Assembly: GCA_026706385.1 (NCBI GenBank)
Contig: JAPOYV010000132.1
Coordinates: 1-60,664, forward strand
Source of the DNA: Gammaproteobacteria bacterium
Lineage (GTDB): Bacteria; Pseudomonadota; Gammaproteobacteria; Pseudomonadales; Azotimanducaceae
DNA length: 60,664 nt
Direction: 5' to 3'
The translations under genes were made by a program, and so were the position numbers. The notes beneath the pieces were generated by a model. It worked only from the letters and a program-made list of their open reading frames with translations. It was not told the origin of the DNA and did not search any database. Below, piece after piece: positions 19,203 through 28,929 of this stretch (position 1 is the stretch's first letter; each line of letters begins with the position of its first letter).

Positions 19203-20024
19203 ATGCCGAGTTCGCACGCTCCCGTCCAGTCCGGACCCGTTCTGCCGCGCCGTCCGCGCAAGCGTTTCGGCCAGCATTTCCTGACCGACCCCGCCGTCGT
19301 TGAGCGGATCTTCGGCGCGCTGCGCTGCCAGGCGACGGACCGGATCCTCGAGATCGGGCCCGGGACGGGGCTGCTCACCGAGCGGCTTTGCCGCGAGGCG
19401 GGAACGGTGACGGCCATCGAAGTCGACCGCGACCTGGCAGCGAGTCTGCGCGCTCGGTTGCCGGCTCTGCGCGTCGTCTGTGACGATGTCCTCGCCACGG
19501 AACTCGAGGCGTACCTCGACTCGGACGGCGCGCTGCGCGTCGTCGGCAACCTCCCCTACAACGTCGCCACGCCACTGCTCGGTCGCCTCTTCGATGTGAT
19601 CGACCGCTTAGCGGACCTCCACGTCATGCTGCAGGCGGAAGTGGCGGACCGGTTGACCGCCAACCCCGGCACCAAGAGCTATGGCCGCCTCTCCGTGACC
19701 GCCCAGTACCACTGCCGAATCGAGCGGCTGTTCGACGTCGAAGCCACAAGCTTCACGCCCGTGCCCAAGGTGCGCTCGGCCTTCGTCCGATTTCTCTCCC
19801 GCGAGTGCGAACCGTGCGACGTTGCCACCCTCGCCGCCGTATTGCGCGCGGCCTTCGGTCAGCGCCGAAAAACGCTGGGCAATGCCCTAAAATCGTTCGC
19901 GCCGGACTGGCAGGCGCTCGGACTCGATGCTGGCGCCCGAGCAGAGACGTTGCGGGTCGAGGACTTCGTTGCCATCGCGAACGAGGTCGCGGCCAAACGG
20001 TCCGGACATAGGGAGCGGCCATGA
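19203..20024 (+). CDS. rsmA: 16S rRNA (adenine1518/1519-N6)-dimethyltransferase
   Basis: A protein of 273 residues. K-R-F-G-Q-H-F-L-T-D lies near residue 20, the SAM-binding I-G-P-G-T-G-L-L near 55, and the catalytic N-L-P-Y-N motif near 117. It dimethylates two adjacent adenines in helix 45 of 16S rRNA late in 30S assembly. The C-terminal helical domain is intact. It overlaps apaG by four bases (ATGA). It is also called KsgA. Confidence 0.96.
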   Translation: MPSSHAPVQSGPVLPRRPRKRFGQHFLTDPAVVERIFGALRCQATDRILEIGPGTGLLTERLCREAGTVTAIEVDRDLAASLRARLPALRVVCDDVLATELEAYLDSDGALRVVGNLPYNVATPLLGRLFDVIDRLADLHVMLQAEVADRLTANPGTKSYGRLSVTAQYHCRIERLFDVEATSFTPVPKVRSAFVRFLSRECEPCDVATLAAVLRAAFGQRRKTLGNALKSFAPDWQALGLDAGARAETLRVEDFVAIANEVAAKRSGHRERP

Positions 20025-20392
20025 GAGAGTTCCAAGTCAGCGTGGAGACAAGGTTCGTGGCCAACGAGTCCGACCCGGCCGAGCCGCGCTACGTCTTCGC
20101 CTACACGATCACCATCGCCAATCACGGCAGCGAGGCGGCGCAGCTTAAGAACCGCTACTGGCTGATCACCGACGGCGACGGCAACCAGAAGGAAGTCCGC
20201 GGCCCCGGCGTGGTCGGCAACCAGCCGCGGATCGCGCCCGGGGAGGCGTTTCGCTACACGAGCGCATGTGTCCTCGAGACCGAAGTCGGTGTCATGCAGG
20301 GCCACTACGAATTCCAGGGCGCCGACGGCGATGCCTTCGACGTACCCATCGACGCCTTCACGCTGACCGCCCCGAACGTCATCGTGCACTGA
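20021..20392 (+). CDS. apaG: Co2+/Mg2+ efflux-associated protein ApaG
   Basis: A protein of 123 residues, the family's usual length, with an all-beta fold. Y-V-F-A-Y-T-I-T-I-A-N lies near 28 and G-P-G-V-V-G-N-Q-P near 65. It is translationally coupled to rsmA and followed after eight bases by apaH, the standard order. Its biochemical role is unsettled; mutants of the Salmonella homologue (CorD) affect divalent-cation handling. Confidence 0.95.
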   Translation: MREFQVSVETRFVANESDPAEPRYVFAYTITIANHGSEAAQLKNRYWLITDGDGNQKEVRGPGVVGNQPRIAPGEAFRYTSACVLETEVGVMQGHYEFQGADGDAFDVPIDAFTLTAPNVIVH

Positions 20393-20400
20393 GCACGCCC

Positions 20401-21210
20401 ATGGCCACCTACATCGTTGGCGACATCCAAGGGTGCTTCCGCAGCCTCGAGAAGCTGCTCGAACACATCGACTTTTCCGCCGAGGACAACCTGTGGTGCG
20501 TCGGCGACCTCGTCAACCGCGGACCCGGATCCCTGGAAACGCTGCGCTTCACGCGCGCACTCGGCCCGCGCTTCCGCACGGTTCTCGGCAACCACGACCT
20601 GCACTTCATGGCCATGGTCTACGGCGGCCATCCACATCGTGGCAGTGACACCATGGAGGCGCTGCTCGACGCGCCCGACTGCCTCGATCTTGCCAATTGG
20701 CTGCGCCGGCAGCCGCTCTTGATCGACGGCGACGGTTTCGTGGTCGTCCACGCCGGAATCCCGCACATCTGGGAGAAGAGCACCGCGATCGACAACGCCC
20801 GTGAGGTCGAGGCCGTCATTCGCGGTCCCGAACACCGTGCGTTCTTCGAGGCCATGTACGGCAACGAACCGCCGCTGTGGGATCCGGACCTGACCGGCAT
20901 GGCCCGGCATCGGGCGATCACCAATTACCTCACGCGCATGCGCCTGGTGGACGCGCACGGGCGCATGGACTTTGCGCACAAGGGCGATCTCACGGACCTG
21001 CCGCGTGGCTATCGGCCGTGGTTCGCCTACCCGCCCCGCATCGACGACGCGCTGTACTTCGGCCACTGGGCGGCGCTCGACGGCCAAACCGGCCATGGGC
21101 GCTTGGTCGGGCTCGACACCGGCTGTGTCTGGGGACGCCAACTGACCGCAGTACGCCTCGACGATGGGGCGCTGTTGGCCGTTGACGCCGTGCCGGCCGA
21201 CGTCGCGTGA
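20401..21210 (+). CDS. apaH: symmetrical bis(5'-nucleosyl)-tetraphosphatase
   Basis: A protein of 269 residues. The metallophosphatase motifs are in order: G-D-I-Q-G-C near residue 8, G-D-L-V-N-R-G-P near 35, G-N-H-D near 63, and a later H-A-G-I-P-H near 117. It hydrolyses Ap4A symmetrically to two ADP. The stop overlaps the cca GTG start (GTGA), so the run from lptD to cca is likely one operon. Confidence 0.95.
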   Translation: MATYIVGDIQGCFRSLEKLLEHIDFSAEDNLWCVGDLVNRGPGSLETLRFTRALGPRFRTVLGNHDLHFMAMVYGGHPHRGSDTMEALLDAPDCLDLANWLRRQPLLIDGDGFVVVHAGIPHIWEKSTAIDNAREVEAVIRGPEHRAFFEAMYGNEPPLWDPDLTGMARHRAITNYLTRMRLVDAHGRMDFAHKGDLTDLPRGYRPWFAYPPRIDDALYFGHWAALDGQTGHGRLVGLDTGCVWGRQLTAVRLDDGALLAVDAVPADVA

Positions 21211-22256
21211 AGACGTACCTGGTCGGTGGCGCCGTGCGCGACCGGCTGCTCGGCCGCGAGCCCACCGAGATGGACTGGGTGGTCGTCGGTGCAACACCTG
21301 CCGATCTCCTGAAACGCGGCTACCGCCAGGTCGGCCGGGACTTTCCCGTCTTCCTGCATCCGGACACCGGCGAGGAGTACGCGCTGGCGCGCACTGAGCG
21401 CCGGACCGGGCCAAGACATACGGATTTCGTCTGCCGCACCGACCCGGGCGTCACGCTTGCAGAGGATCTCAAGCGTCGCGACCTCACCATCAACGCCATC
21501 GCCAGCGACGGGACCGACCATGTCGATCCCTACGGCGGCCGGCGCGACATCGAGGCGCGGCTACTGCGTCATGTCTCGCCAGCGTTCCAAGAGGACCCGC
21601 TGCGGGTGTTCCGCGTCGCCCGTTTCGCGGCCCAACTGCCCGGATTCACCGTCTGCGAGGAGACCACGGCGCTCATGGCCGACATGGTCCCGGAACTAAG
21701 CGCCCTCCCGGGCGAACGGGTTTGGCGGGAGTTGACGAAGGCCTTGGCAGGAACTGCGCCCGCGCGGTTCTTCGAAGTCCTGCGCACCCTCGAGGGTGCC
21801 GACTGGTTCGCCAGCTTGGACCTCGACAAGACGGTGTCGCTCTACCGGGAACGCCGTTTCCCTAGCGGCGAAGTCGCCCTCGTCGGCCTCGGCTGGGTCA
21901 CCCCGCCGGACGTGGTGGAGGCCACCTATACGCGGTTGCGCGCGCCCCGCCTGGTCCAACGCGCGAGCACGCTCCTAGCCAGGCACGGCCGCACGCTCAC
22001 CAATGCCAGCGCATCCGCGGCGGCTGTCGTCGACGGTTTCGGCGCCATCGAGGCCTTCCGCATCGGTCGGATCGCCGGATTGGTGCTGGATGCGGCCGCG
22101 ACGTGCGCCGGCAAGCCCCGCGAACCGCTGAACGCGCTGATGGGCGAACTGCGGCGCATACGCGTGAAGACGGACCCGGGACCCGAACACGGTGTCGCCC
22201 TGCGTGGCGCACGGATCCGACACGTCCAGCATCGGCGCGGCGGGCCGCTCGCCTAA
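21207..22256 (+). CDS. cca: CCA-adding enzyme (tRNA nucleotidyltransferase)
   Basis: A class II enzyme of 349 residues. It has [13 protein letters not shown] at the N-terminus, the catalytic carboxylates in [11 protein letters not shown] (E-x-D where many homologues have D-x-D), and [10 protein letters not shown] near 90. It builds or repairs the 3' CCA of tRNAs. It is shorter than E. coli Cca (about 412), so it appears to lack the C-terminal HD phosphohydrolase domain. The GTG start is inside the apaH stop, and its stop overlaps the convergent tsaD stop. Confidence 0.93.
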   Translation: MKTYLVGGAVRDRLLGREPTEMDWVVVGATPADLLKRGYRQVGRDFPVFLHPDTGEEYALARTERRTGPRHTDFVCRTDPGVTLAEDLKRRDLTINAIASDGTDHVDPYGGRRDIEARLLRHVSPAFQEDPLRVFRVARFAAQLPGFTVCEETTALMADMVPELSALPGERVWRELTKALAGTAPARFFEVLRTLEGADWFASLDLDKTVSLYRERRFPSGEVALVGLGWVTPPDVVEATYTRLRAPRLVQRASTLLARHGRTLTNASASAAAVVDGFGAIEAFRIGRIAGLVLDAAATCAGKPREPLNALMGELRRIRVKTDPGPEHGVALRGARIRHVQHRRGGPLA

Positions 22257-23266
22257 CCGGCCGCCAAGCCCTTCAATTCGTCCATAGGCCAGCGCGCCCG
22301 TGTGGCGATGGCGAGATCGTCGTGCTCGCCCGTCGCGAGCCGCAACGCGCCCGCGTAGGCGATCATCGCCCCGTTGTCGGTGCAAAGCGCGGGTGGCGCG
22401 TAGATGGTGCGCGGCAATTCCTCGGCGAGACGCGCACGCAGGCGTCGATTCGCGGCGACCCCGCCAGCGATCACGAAGTCCTCCAAACCGGTGGCCGCGA
22501 CCGCCCGTTTGCACTTGATGACCAGGGTCTCGACGACGGCGTCCTCGAAGGCGCGGGCGATGTCGGCGGTGTCCTGTTCATCAAGGGGACTGTGTTCGCG
22601 CACGGTGTTGAGGGTGAACGTCTTGAGCCCGGAGAAGCTCATGTCCAACCCGGGGCGGTCGGTCATCGGGCGGGGAAAACGGAACCGCTTCGGGTTGCCG
22701 GACTCGGCGGCGCGAGCGATGGCTGGCCCACCCGGGTAGCTTAAGCCCAGCATCTTCGCCGTCTTGTCGAACGCCTCTCCGGCGGCGTCGTCGAGGCTTT
22801 CGCCCAGCATCGTGTAGCGCCCGACGCCGTCCACGCGGACGATCTGGCTGTGCCCACCGGACACCAGCAGTGCCGCGAACGGCGGTTCGAGGTCGTCCAC
22901 CCCGATCAGCGGTGCCAGCAGGTGGGCCTCCATGTGGTGCACGCCGATGGCGGGGACCCCGAGCCCGTAGGCAAGAGAACGGCCCACCGTCGCCCCGACC
23001 AGCAAGGCGCCGACAAGACCGGGGCCCGCAGTGAACGCCACGCCGTCCAAGTCCGCGAAGCGACGCTCGGCGCGGTCGAGGAGTTCCGTCAAGAGGGGGG
23101 CGATCTTCTGGATGTGGTCGCGCGAGGCGAGCTCCGGGACGACGCCGCCGTACCGGGCATGCAGGTCCACCTGGCTGTAGAGGGACTCGGCCACGAGGCC
23201 GGCGTCCGTGTCGTACAAGGCGACGCCGGTTTCATCGCAGGACGTTTCGATGCCGAGTACCAACAT
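22253..23266 (-). CDS. tsaD: tRNA N6-adenosine threonylcarbamoyltransferase
   Basis: A protein of 337 residues. [11 protein letters not shown] lies at the N-terminus, the metal-binding H-H-M-E-A-H near 112, and [10 protein letters not shown] near 280. It transfers the threonylcarbamoyl group to A37 of ANN-decoding tRNAs, with TsaB and TsaE. The ATG at 23266 is chosen because it starts the conserved strand directly; upstream in-frame sequence is unlike the family. It is divergent from xseA across 113 bases. Confidence 0.95.
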   Translation of the reverse strand: MLVLGIETSCDETGVALYDTDAGLVAESLYSQVDLHARYGGVVPELASRDHIQKIAPLLTELLDRAERRFADLDGVAFTAGPGLVGALLVGATVGRSLAYGLGVPAIGVHHMEAHLLAPLIGVDDLEPPFAALLVSGGHSQIVRVDGVGRYTMLGESLDDAAGEAFDKTAKMLGLSYPGGPAIARAAESGNPKRFRFPRPMTDRPGLDMSFSGLKTFTLNTVREHSPLDEQDTADIARAFEDAVVETLVIKCKRAVAATGLEDFVIAGGVAANRRLRARLAEELPRTIYAPPALCTDNGAMIAYAGALRLATGEHDDLAIATRARWPMDELKGLAAG

Positions 23267-23379
23267 GCCGTCCGCCAAACCCCTCCGAAGCCCAAGACGG
23301 GTGGCGCGGGATTCTACGGGATTGGGAGCGTAGAGCGCCGACACTCCACGATCCCACCTTGAGCGGCTAAACTCCCAAG

Positions 23380-24744
23380 ATGCCCTCGAGAATGCCGCTC
23401 GTGAACGCCGACCGCGTACGCACGGTCAGCGAAGTCAACCATGAAGCCAGGATGCTCGTCGAGGAGCGTTTCCGGCTAGTGTGGATCGAGGGTGAGGTCT
23501 CGAACTTCCGGCGCTACGCCTCGGGTCACTGGTACTTCAGCCTGAAGGACGACCGCGCGCAACTCAGTTGCGTGATGTTCGCGAGCCGCAACCGGTTCGT
23601 CCGCACGCGCGTTCGGGACGGGCTGGCGGTGGTGGTGCGCGGGCGGTTGTCGATCTACACCGAGCGTGGCGCCTTCCAGGCGGTTGTCGACCACCTCGAA
23701 CCGGCCGGCGAAGGCGCGTTGCAGGCCGCTTACGAAGAGCTCAAGGGACGGCTCGGCAGGGAGGGGCTGTTCGACCCGGCAAGGAAGCTGCCGATCCCGG
23801 CGTATCCGCGCCATGTGGCGGTCATCAGTTCCGAGAGCGCCGCGGCCCTCAAGGACGTCCTCGCCGTGCTCGGCCGGCGGTTTCCCTGCGTCCGTGTGAC
23901 GTGCTTCTTCGTCGCCGTGCAGGGCTATGAGGCCGAAGGCCAAATCCTAGGAGCGTTCAACCGCGCCGAGCGTATGCGGTCGCGACCGGACGTCATCATC
24001 GTCACCCGCGGCGGCGGCTCGCTCGAGGATCTGGCTGCCTTCAACCGCGAGTCGGTGGCCCGGCGCATCGCCGCGGCGCGGATTCCGGTTATCGCGGCGA
24101 TCGGCCACGAGACCGACGTCACGATCGCGGACTTCGCCGCCGACCGTCGCGCGCCGACGCCGTCCGCCGCCGCGGAACTGGCGACGCCCGATGGCGCCGA
24201 GCTTTTGCAGCGCGTGGGACGTTATGCCGCGGCGATCACCAATCTTGGCAATACGCGCTTACGCACCGAGCACAGGCTCCTCGACGCCATGCGCAACCGG
24301 CTTGTCCACCCGGGTCGGGCGCTCGAGCAGCGCATGCAACGTGCCGACGAATTGGCCGAACGGCTCAACCGCGCCGTGCGCGCCCTGCTCGACCGCGCGC
24401 AAACGACTGTTGGCCACCGACGCGCCCTGCTCGTCGCCTCGAGTCCCCAGCAACGCATCGATGGCGCCCGCGAGCAGGTCGAACGCACCGGTGCCCGTTT
24501 GCGCGCGGCCGACCAGTCGAGTCGAGCGACCGCCGAGTCGCGTCTCGGCGGACTTGCGCGGGCCTTGCAGGCGGTGAGTCCGTCGGCCACGCTGGACCGT
24601 GGCTACGCCATCGTCGCCAAACCCGACGGCAGCCGTTGGGGCACGCCGGTGGTCTCGGCGCAGCAGGCCGTTGCCGGCGAAGAACTGCTCACCCACCTCA
24701 AGGACGGCCGATTGCGCGTCCAAGTCACGGAGGCCAACCCATGA
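23380..24744 (+). CDS. xseA: exodeoxyribonuclease VII large subunit
   Basis: A protein of 454 residues. The N-terminal OB-fold contains [11 protein letters not shown] near 35. The catalytic domain has I-T-R-G-G-G-S-x-E-D-L near 210 and [12 protein letters not shown] near 245. A long coiled-coil follows, and then the conserved C-terminal L-D-R-G-Y-A-I-V. It degrades single-stranded DNA with XseB, which is not encoded here. An ATG four codons in is an equally possible start. The stop overlaps the M23 gene by four bases. Confidence 0.94.
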   Translation: MPSRMPLVNADRVRTVSEVNHEARMLVEERFRLVWIEGEVSNFRRYASGHWYFSLKDDRAQLSCVMFASRNRFVRTRVRDGLAVVVRGRLSIYTERGAFQAVVDHLEPAGEGALQAAYEELKGRLGREGLFDPARKLPIPAYPRHVAVISSESAAALKDVLAVLGRRFPCVRVTCFFVAVQGYEAEGQILGAFNRAERMRSRPDVIIVTRGGGSLEDLAAFNRESVARRIAAARIPVIAAIGHETDVTIADFAADRRAPTPSAAAELATPDGAELLQRVGRYAAAITNLGNTRLRTEHRLLDAMRNRLVHPGRALEQRMQRADELAERLNRAVRALLDRAQTTVGHRRALLVASSPQQRIDGAREQVERTGARLRAADQSSRATAESRLGGLARALQAVSPSATLDRGYAIVAKPDGSRWGTPVVSAQQAVAGEELLTHLKDGRLRVQVTEANP

Positions 24745-25523
24745 GTGCAGCCATTCTGCTCGCCACCGCGGCGACGGTCACGGTGGGCGGCATCGCCGCC
24801 CTGCCCTTGCCGGCGGATTCGGTCAGCGTCGAATACCAGGGCGACGACGCCCTGGTCCTTGCCGGCCACGCCCTCATCGGCATCGATGCCGATGCCGAGC
24901 CGGGCAAACGGGAGGTCCGGGTCCGGACCGGCTCCGGCGCCGAGCACATGATCGCCTTCGTCGTGGTCGGTCACGAGTTTCCCGAGGAACGGCTGACGAT
25001 CGCCAACCGTCGGCATGTGAATCCGGAACCCGCAGACCTCGAACGCTATGCGCGCGAGCGCAAGATCCAATTGGACGCCTACGCGCTGCGCACGGCACTA
25101 AGGGACGACCTGCTGCCGTTCGCCATGCCCCTCGAGGGGCGCATTTCGAGCGCATTCGGCTATCGCCGGATCCTCAACGGCCAGCCACGCGCCCGCCACT
25201 CCGGCCTCGACATCGCCGCCAACACCGGCACGCCGGTCGTGGTGCCAGCACCGGGCACGGTGGCCGTCACCGGCGATTTCTTCTTCAACGGCAAGACCGT
25301 GCAGATCGACCATGGCGGCGGCCTAGTGACGATGTACTGCCACCTGAGCCGCATCGACGTGGGTGAGGGCGACCAAGTCCGTCGGGGTCAGTTACTCGGT
25401 GCCGTCGGCGCGACGGGTCGCGTCACGGGCGCGCACCTGCACTGGACCGTCAGCCTGCGCGGCGTGCGCGTCGATCCACAGGCCGCGATGGCGACGCTCA
25501 ACGCCCTCGCCGGTGGCGAATGA
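24741..25523 (+). CDS. M23-family metallopeptidase (LytM/peptidoglycan endopeptidase-like)
   Basis: A protein of 260 residues starting at an ATG that overlaps the xseA stop. A short hydrophobic N-terminus (residues 2-25) suggests export. The C-terminal LytM domain (about 130-255) has R-H-S-G-L-D-I-A, the H...D zinc pair, and the H-L-H-W zinc/catalytic His motif. G-R-I-S-S-A-F-G-Y-R-R precedes the domain. It probably cleaves peptide crosslinks in the murein or activates amidases. The last 26 bases overlap the 3' end of der on the other strand, so the two transcripts are convergent and antisense at their ends. Confidence 0.88.
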   Translation: MSAAILLATAATVTVGGIAALPLPADSVSVEYQGDDALVLAGHALIGIDADAEPGKREVRVRTGSGAEHMIAFVVVGHEFPEERLTIANRRHVNPEPADLERYARERKIQLDAYALRTALRDDLLPFAMPLEGRISSAFGYRRILNGQPRARHSGLDIAANTGTPVVVPAPGTVAVTGDFFFNGKTVQIDHGGGLVTMYCHLSRIDVGEGDQVRRGQLLGAVGATGRVTGAHLHWTVSLRGVRVDPQAAMATLNALAGGE

Positions 25524-26916
25524 GCCGCGCGCGCCGTTTCAGTTGCCGGCGGTTCAGTGGATTCGGCTTGCCGGCGTAGGGGTTGTCGGCCGTCTTCGTC
25601 TCGATCACCACGGGCACGCCGACCAGCCCGAGTTCCGCACGAAATCGGCTGGCCAGGTAGCGCCGGTAACTCGCGGGCAGCGCCTCTGTCTGGTTGCCAT
25701 GGATCACGACTCGTGGCGGATACGCGCCGGCCTTGTGCGCATAGCGCAGTTTCACGGGGCGCGAGCGCACCGCAGGCGGTGCGTGTTCGCGGACCGCTTC
25801 GGCGAGCACGCGGTTCAGTTCCGGCGTCGTCACCTCGAAAGCGCCGGCCCGGTGGATGGCGTCGATGTCGTCGGTCAGCGCCCGAACGCCACGACCGCGG
25901 AGGGCCGATATGTAACGCACGGCAATCCACGGAGCGAATGTCAGCCGCCGGTCCACCGACGCCATCACGCGTTGACGGTCGGCCGGTGAGAGGCCGTCGC
26001 ACTTGTTGACCGCCACGACGACTCCGGCGCCCGCCTGCACCGCATAGTCGAGCACGTGGAGGTCCTGATCGACGATGCCCTCATGGGCATCGGCGACGAG
26101 GATCACGACGTGTGCGCGCTCGAGCGCCTCGAGCGTCTTGACGATCGAGAACTTCTCCACCATCGCCGTGCCGCTTGCCGACGCGGTTCGGCCCTTGCGC
26201 CGCACGCCGGCGGTGTCGATCAACAGGTAGCGCCCGAATGGGATGTCGATGGCGTCGCGCGTTGTTCCGGGCGTGTCGTGGACGACCTGCCGGTCTTCGC
26301 CGAGCAAGCGGTTGATCAATGTGGACTTGCCGACGTTCGGACGGCCAGCCACCGCCACGCGCACACCGTCGCCGGTAACGGCTTGGTCTGGCTCCGCGGC
26401 CCTGTCGGGAGCCGGCAGATGCGATGCGACGGTTTCGATGAGCGCCGGACAGCCGCGGCCGCTCAAGGCAGCCACCGGCACCACCGCCTCGAAGCCGAGG
26501 CTCGCGAACTCGTGCACGGCGTCGGCCCCGGCGCGGTCGACCTTGTTTACCGCCACCACAACGTCGGCGCCGCGCCGACGCAGTCGCCGCGCGATGTCCT
26601 CGTCGGCGGTCGCCACGCCGTCGCACGCATCGACGACGAAGACCACCACGTCGGTTTCGTCGAGGGCGGACTCCACCTGCGCGTCCACCGCCTCGAACAC
26701 CGCCGCGTTGTCGGGGTGCACGTCGGGGTCTGCGAGCCCGCCGGTGTCGATCAACGTCACGCGTATACCTGCCAGCATCGCCGTTCCGTAGTGACGGTCG
26801 CGGGTGAGTCCCGCGTAGTCCGCCACCAGCGCGTCGCGCGTGCGGCACAGCCGGTTGAACAGGGTGGATTTGCCGACGTTCGGCCGGCCGATCAGCGTAA
26901 CGACGCGCGGCAGCAT
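25498..26916 (-). CDS. der: ribosome biogenesis GTPase Der
   Basis: A protein of 472 residues with the diagnostic tandem GTPase domains. The first P-loop G-R-P-N-V-G-K-S-T is at residue 10, with N-K-V-D near 120. The second identical P-loop is near 205, with N-K-C-D near 320. The KH-like C-terminal domain ends in a basic tail, R-R-Q-L-K-R-R-A-R-L. It acts in 50S subunit maturation. It is the last gene of the hisS-yfgM-bamB-der run (1 base after bamB). Confidence 0.96.
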   Translation of the reverse strand: MLPRVVTLIGRPNVGKSTLFNRLCRTRDALVADYAGLTRDRHYGTAMLAGIRVTLIDTGGLADPDVHPDNAAVFEAVDAQVESALDETDVVVFVVDACDGVATADEDIARRLRRRGADVVVAVNKVDRAGADAVHEFASLGFEAVVPVAALSGRGCPALIETVASHLPAPDRAAEPDQAVTGDGVRVAVAGRPNVGKSTLINRLLGEDRQVVHDTPGTTRDAIDIPFGRYLLIDTAGVRRKGRTASASGTAMVEKFSIVKTLEALERAHVVILVADAHEGIVDQDLHVLDYAVQAGAGVVVAVNKCDGLSPADRQRVMASVDRRLTFAPWIAVRYISALRGRGVRALTDDIDAIHRAGAFEVTTPELNRVLAEAVREHAPPAVRSRPVKLRYAHKAGAYPPRVVIHGNQTEALPASYRRYLASRFRAELGLVGVPVVIETKTADNPYAGKPNPLNRRQLKRRARLIRHRRGR

Positions 26917-26917
26917 G

Positions 26918-28180
26918 TCAGCCGCGCCGGTTGATCCTCAGCGCCTCCAGGCGACCGCTGTTGGTCAGGACGAACACGGAGCCTTCCATCTCGACCATCG
27001 GCGAGCGCAGGCCGCCGGCGAGTTTGCGTCGCGCGACGAAACGCCCGTCGCTCTGCGCCAGCACGTGCAGGTAGCCGTCCGCGTCGCCAACGAGCAGGTA
27101 GTTGCCGAAGGCGATGGGGCTCGTCAGGCCGCGGTTGCGCAGTGCGTCCTGCTCCCAGACCACGGCGGCCGAGGTCTGGCCGACCGCGGTCACGACATCG
27201 TCGCTGCCGATGACGTAGATCTGGCCGTAGCCCTCGGCGAGATCGAGGTGGCTCGACGCTTCCATCTCCCACACCAAGCTGCCGTCCTGGGCGCCGAGGG
27301 CCTTCAACCGACCCTGGAAGCTCACCGCGTAAAGCCGCCCGTTCGCGAACAGCGGAGTGGCGTCGACGTCGACGAGACGGTCCATTTCCGTGCGTCCCTG
27401 CGGCAGCATGACCCGGTGCTTCCAGATAGGAGCGCCGTTGGCCTGCGCGACCGCACTGACGCTGCCGTCGCCGAAACCTGCGAACACGAAGCCGCCGATC
27501 GGTACCGGCGCGCTGGTGCCCCGGAGGGTGAGCAACGGGACTTGGCTGTCGTAGGCCCAACGCTGGCGGCCGTCTTCCGCCTCCAGCGCGAACAGGCGTC
27601 CATCGGCGGTCTGTGCGAGCACCACGTCCTCGGAGCTGGCCGGGCGGGCCAGCACTTCGCTCGATACGGTTGCGCGCCACAGTTCGGCCCCGTCGCCGGC
27701 ATCAAGGGCAACCACCTCGCCACGCGTCGTGCCGAGGAGAATGCGGCCTTCGCCCGCGCCGAGGCCGCCGGACACGAAGGACGGATCGCGACGGTCCCAG
27801 AACTCGTAGAACGGGCCCTCGTCCGGTTCGCCGACCGTGGTTGACCAGACCGGCCTACCGTCAAATCGGTTGACCGCGACGACGCGCCCGTACCCGTCAG
27901 CGGCGTAGACCCGGTCTGCGACGACCACCGGCGCCAAGCGCACGTACTTGCGCCCCAGCCCGCGACCGACCTTGGCGCGCCACAGCCGATCGATGTCGGC
28001 TTCCGGTTGGAAGTCGACCAGCTTCGCGGGCTCGCCTTCCTTGAGTTCCTCCGGCTCGGCTTCGATCCAAGGCAGGAAGGAAAAGAAGCTGCAGCCGCCG
28101 AGCAACGCGGCGACACCGACAACTGCGGCGGCACGAACGCCGGCATGACTGCGACACATTGCGCTTTTCGCTCGACTCAT
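26918..28180 (-). CDS. bamB: outer-membrane assembly lipoprotein BamB
   Basis: A protein of 420 residues. The lipoprotein signal peptide ends A-L-L-G-G-C, with the lipidated Cys near 30. An eight-bladed PQQ/WD-like propeller follows, with repeating A-L-D-A-G-D-G-A-E-L-W-R-type strands. It is a BAM-complex component that helps BamA insert beta-barrels. The start overlaps the yfgM stop (ATGA). It is somewhat longer than E. coli BamB (392). Confidence 0.93.
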   Translation of the reverse strand: MSRAKSAMCRSHAGVRAAAVVGVAALLGGCSFFSFLPWIEAEPEELKEGEPAKLVDFQPEADIDRLWRAKVGRGLGRKYVRLAPVVVADRVYAADGYGRVVAVNRFDGRPVWSTTVGEPDEGPFYEFWDRRDPSFVSGGLGAGEGRILLGTTRGEVVALDAGDGAELWRATVSSEVLARPASSEDVVLAQTADGRLFALEAEDGRQRWAYDSQVPLLTLRGTSAPVPIGGFVFAGFGDGSVSAVAQANGAPIWKHRVMLPQGRTEMDRLVDVDATPLFANGRLYAVSFQGRLKALGAQDGSLVWEMEASSHLDLAEGYGQIYVIGSDDVVTAVGQTSAAVVWEQDALRNRGLTSPIAFGNYLLVGDADGYLHVLAQSDGRFVARRKLAGGLRSPMVEMEGSVFVLTNSGRLEALRINRRG

Positions 28181-28920
28181 GGCTCGACTTCGGTGTCTTC
28201 GGCGGACGCCGGCGGCGCCTCGCTCGAGGCCGCGTCTTCCGCCGGGACCGGCGCATCGGCCTCCACAGGTTCGTCAATCCCTTCGGCTTTGACTAGGCTC
28301 GCGAGCTTGAGTTCCGTCAATCCGGTTCCGGGAAACACCCGGCCCGGCTCTTGGCGAGCGGCTTCCACCGCCCTTTGGTACGCCTCGCGGGCCGCTTCGA
28401 CGTCGCCGCGGGCGAAGGCCACGTCTCCCGAGAGTTCCGCGACCTGGGCGGCCAGCCCGGGACTCCTGATCGCGGCCAACTGCTCGGCGCAGGCGTCGAG
28501 CCGGTCGAGTTGGTAGAGCAGCTTCGCGGCCCGGAAGCGGGCGTTGTCGCGCACGTTGCGTTCATCGGCCAGTTCCACGGCGCGTTCGAGCAGGGCGAGC
28601 GCCTCCTCCCAGTCTTCTTCCTGGACCTGATCGGCCGCCCGGTAGAACAACGTGAAGACGTGGTAGGTCGAGCCTTCGTGGTCACCGTCGATCACCGCCA
28701 GGTATTCGTCGACGGGTTCGGCGGCGGCGCGCGCTTCGAGATAGCCGCGAAAGGCCTCGGAGGCCGAGTTGGCCTGATCCGTGCTATAGGCTTGGTAGTA
28801 CCGCCAGCCCACGACTGCCGCGACCGCAACGACCAGCGACACGACCAGCGACGTGCCGTTCTTGTCCCACCAAGCCTTCAGCCGCTCGGCCTGCTCCTCG
28901 TCTGTGAGGTAGTCCGCCAT
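28177..28920 (-). CDS. yfgM: YfgM-family membrane-anchored TPR protein
   Basis: A protein of 247 residues. The cytoplasmic N-terminus reads Y-L-T-D-E-E-Q-A-E-R-L-K-A-W-W near residue 4, one transmembrane helix spans about 24-42, and a periplasmic TPR-like region spans about 50-215. The C-terminal tail is acidic and Ala/Glu-rich. YfgM homologues join the Sec translocon and periplasmic chaperones. It sits between hisS and bamB as in E. coli and Pseudomonas. The tail after about 215 is low-complexity. Confidence 0.88.
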   Translation of the reverse strand: MADYLTDEEQAERLKAWWDKNGTSLVVSLVVAVAAVVGWRYYQAYSTDQANSASEAFRGYLEARAAAEPVDEYLAVIDGDHEGSTYHVFTLFYRAADQVQEEDWEEALALLERAVELADERNVRDNARFRAAKLLYQLDRLDACAEQLAAIRSPGLAAQVAELSGDVAFARGDVEAAREAYQRAVEAARQEPGRVFPGTGLTELKLASLVKAEGIDEPVEADAPVPAEDAASSEAPPASAEDTEVEP

Positions 28921-28929
28921 CGGCGCCTC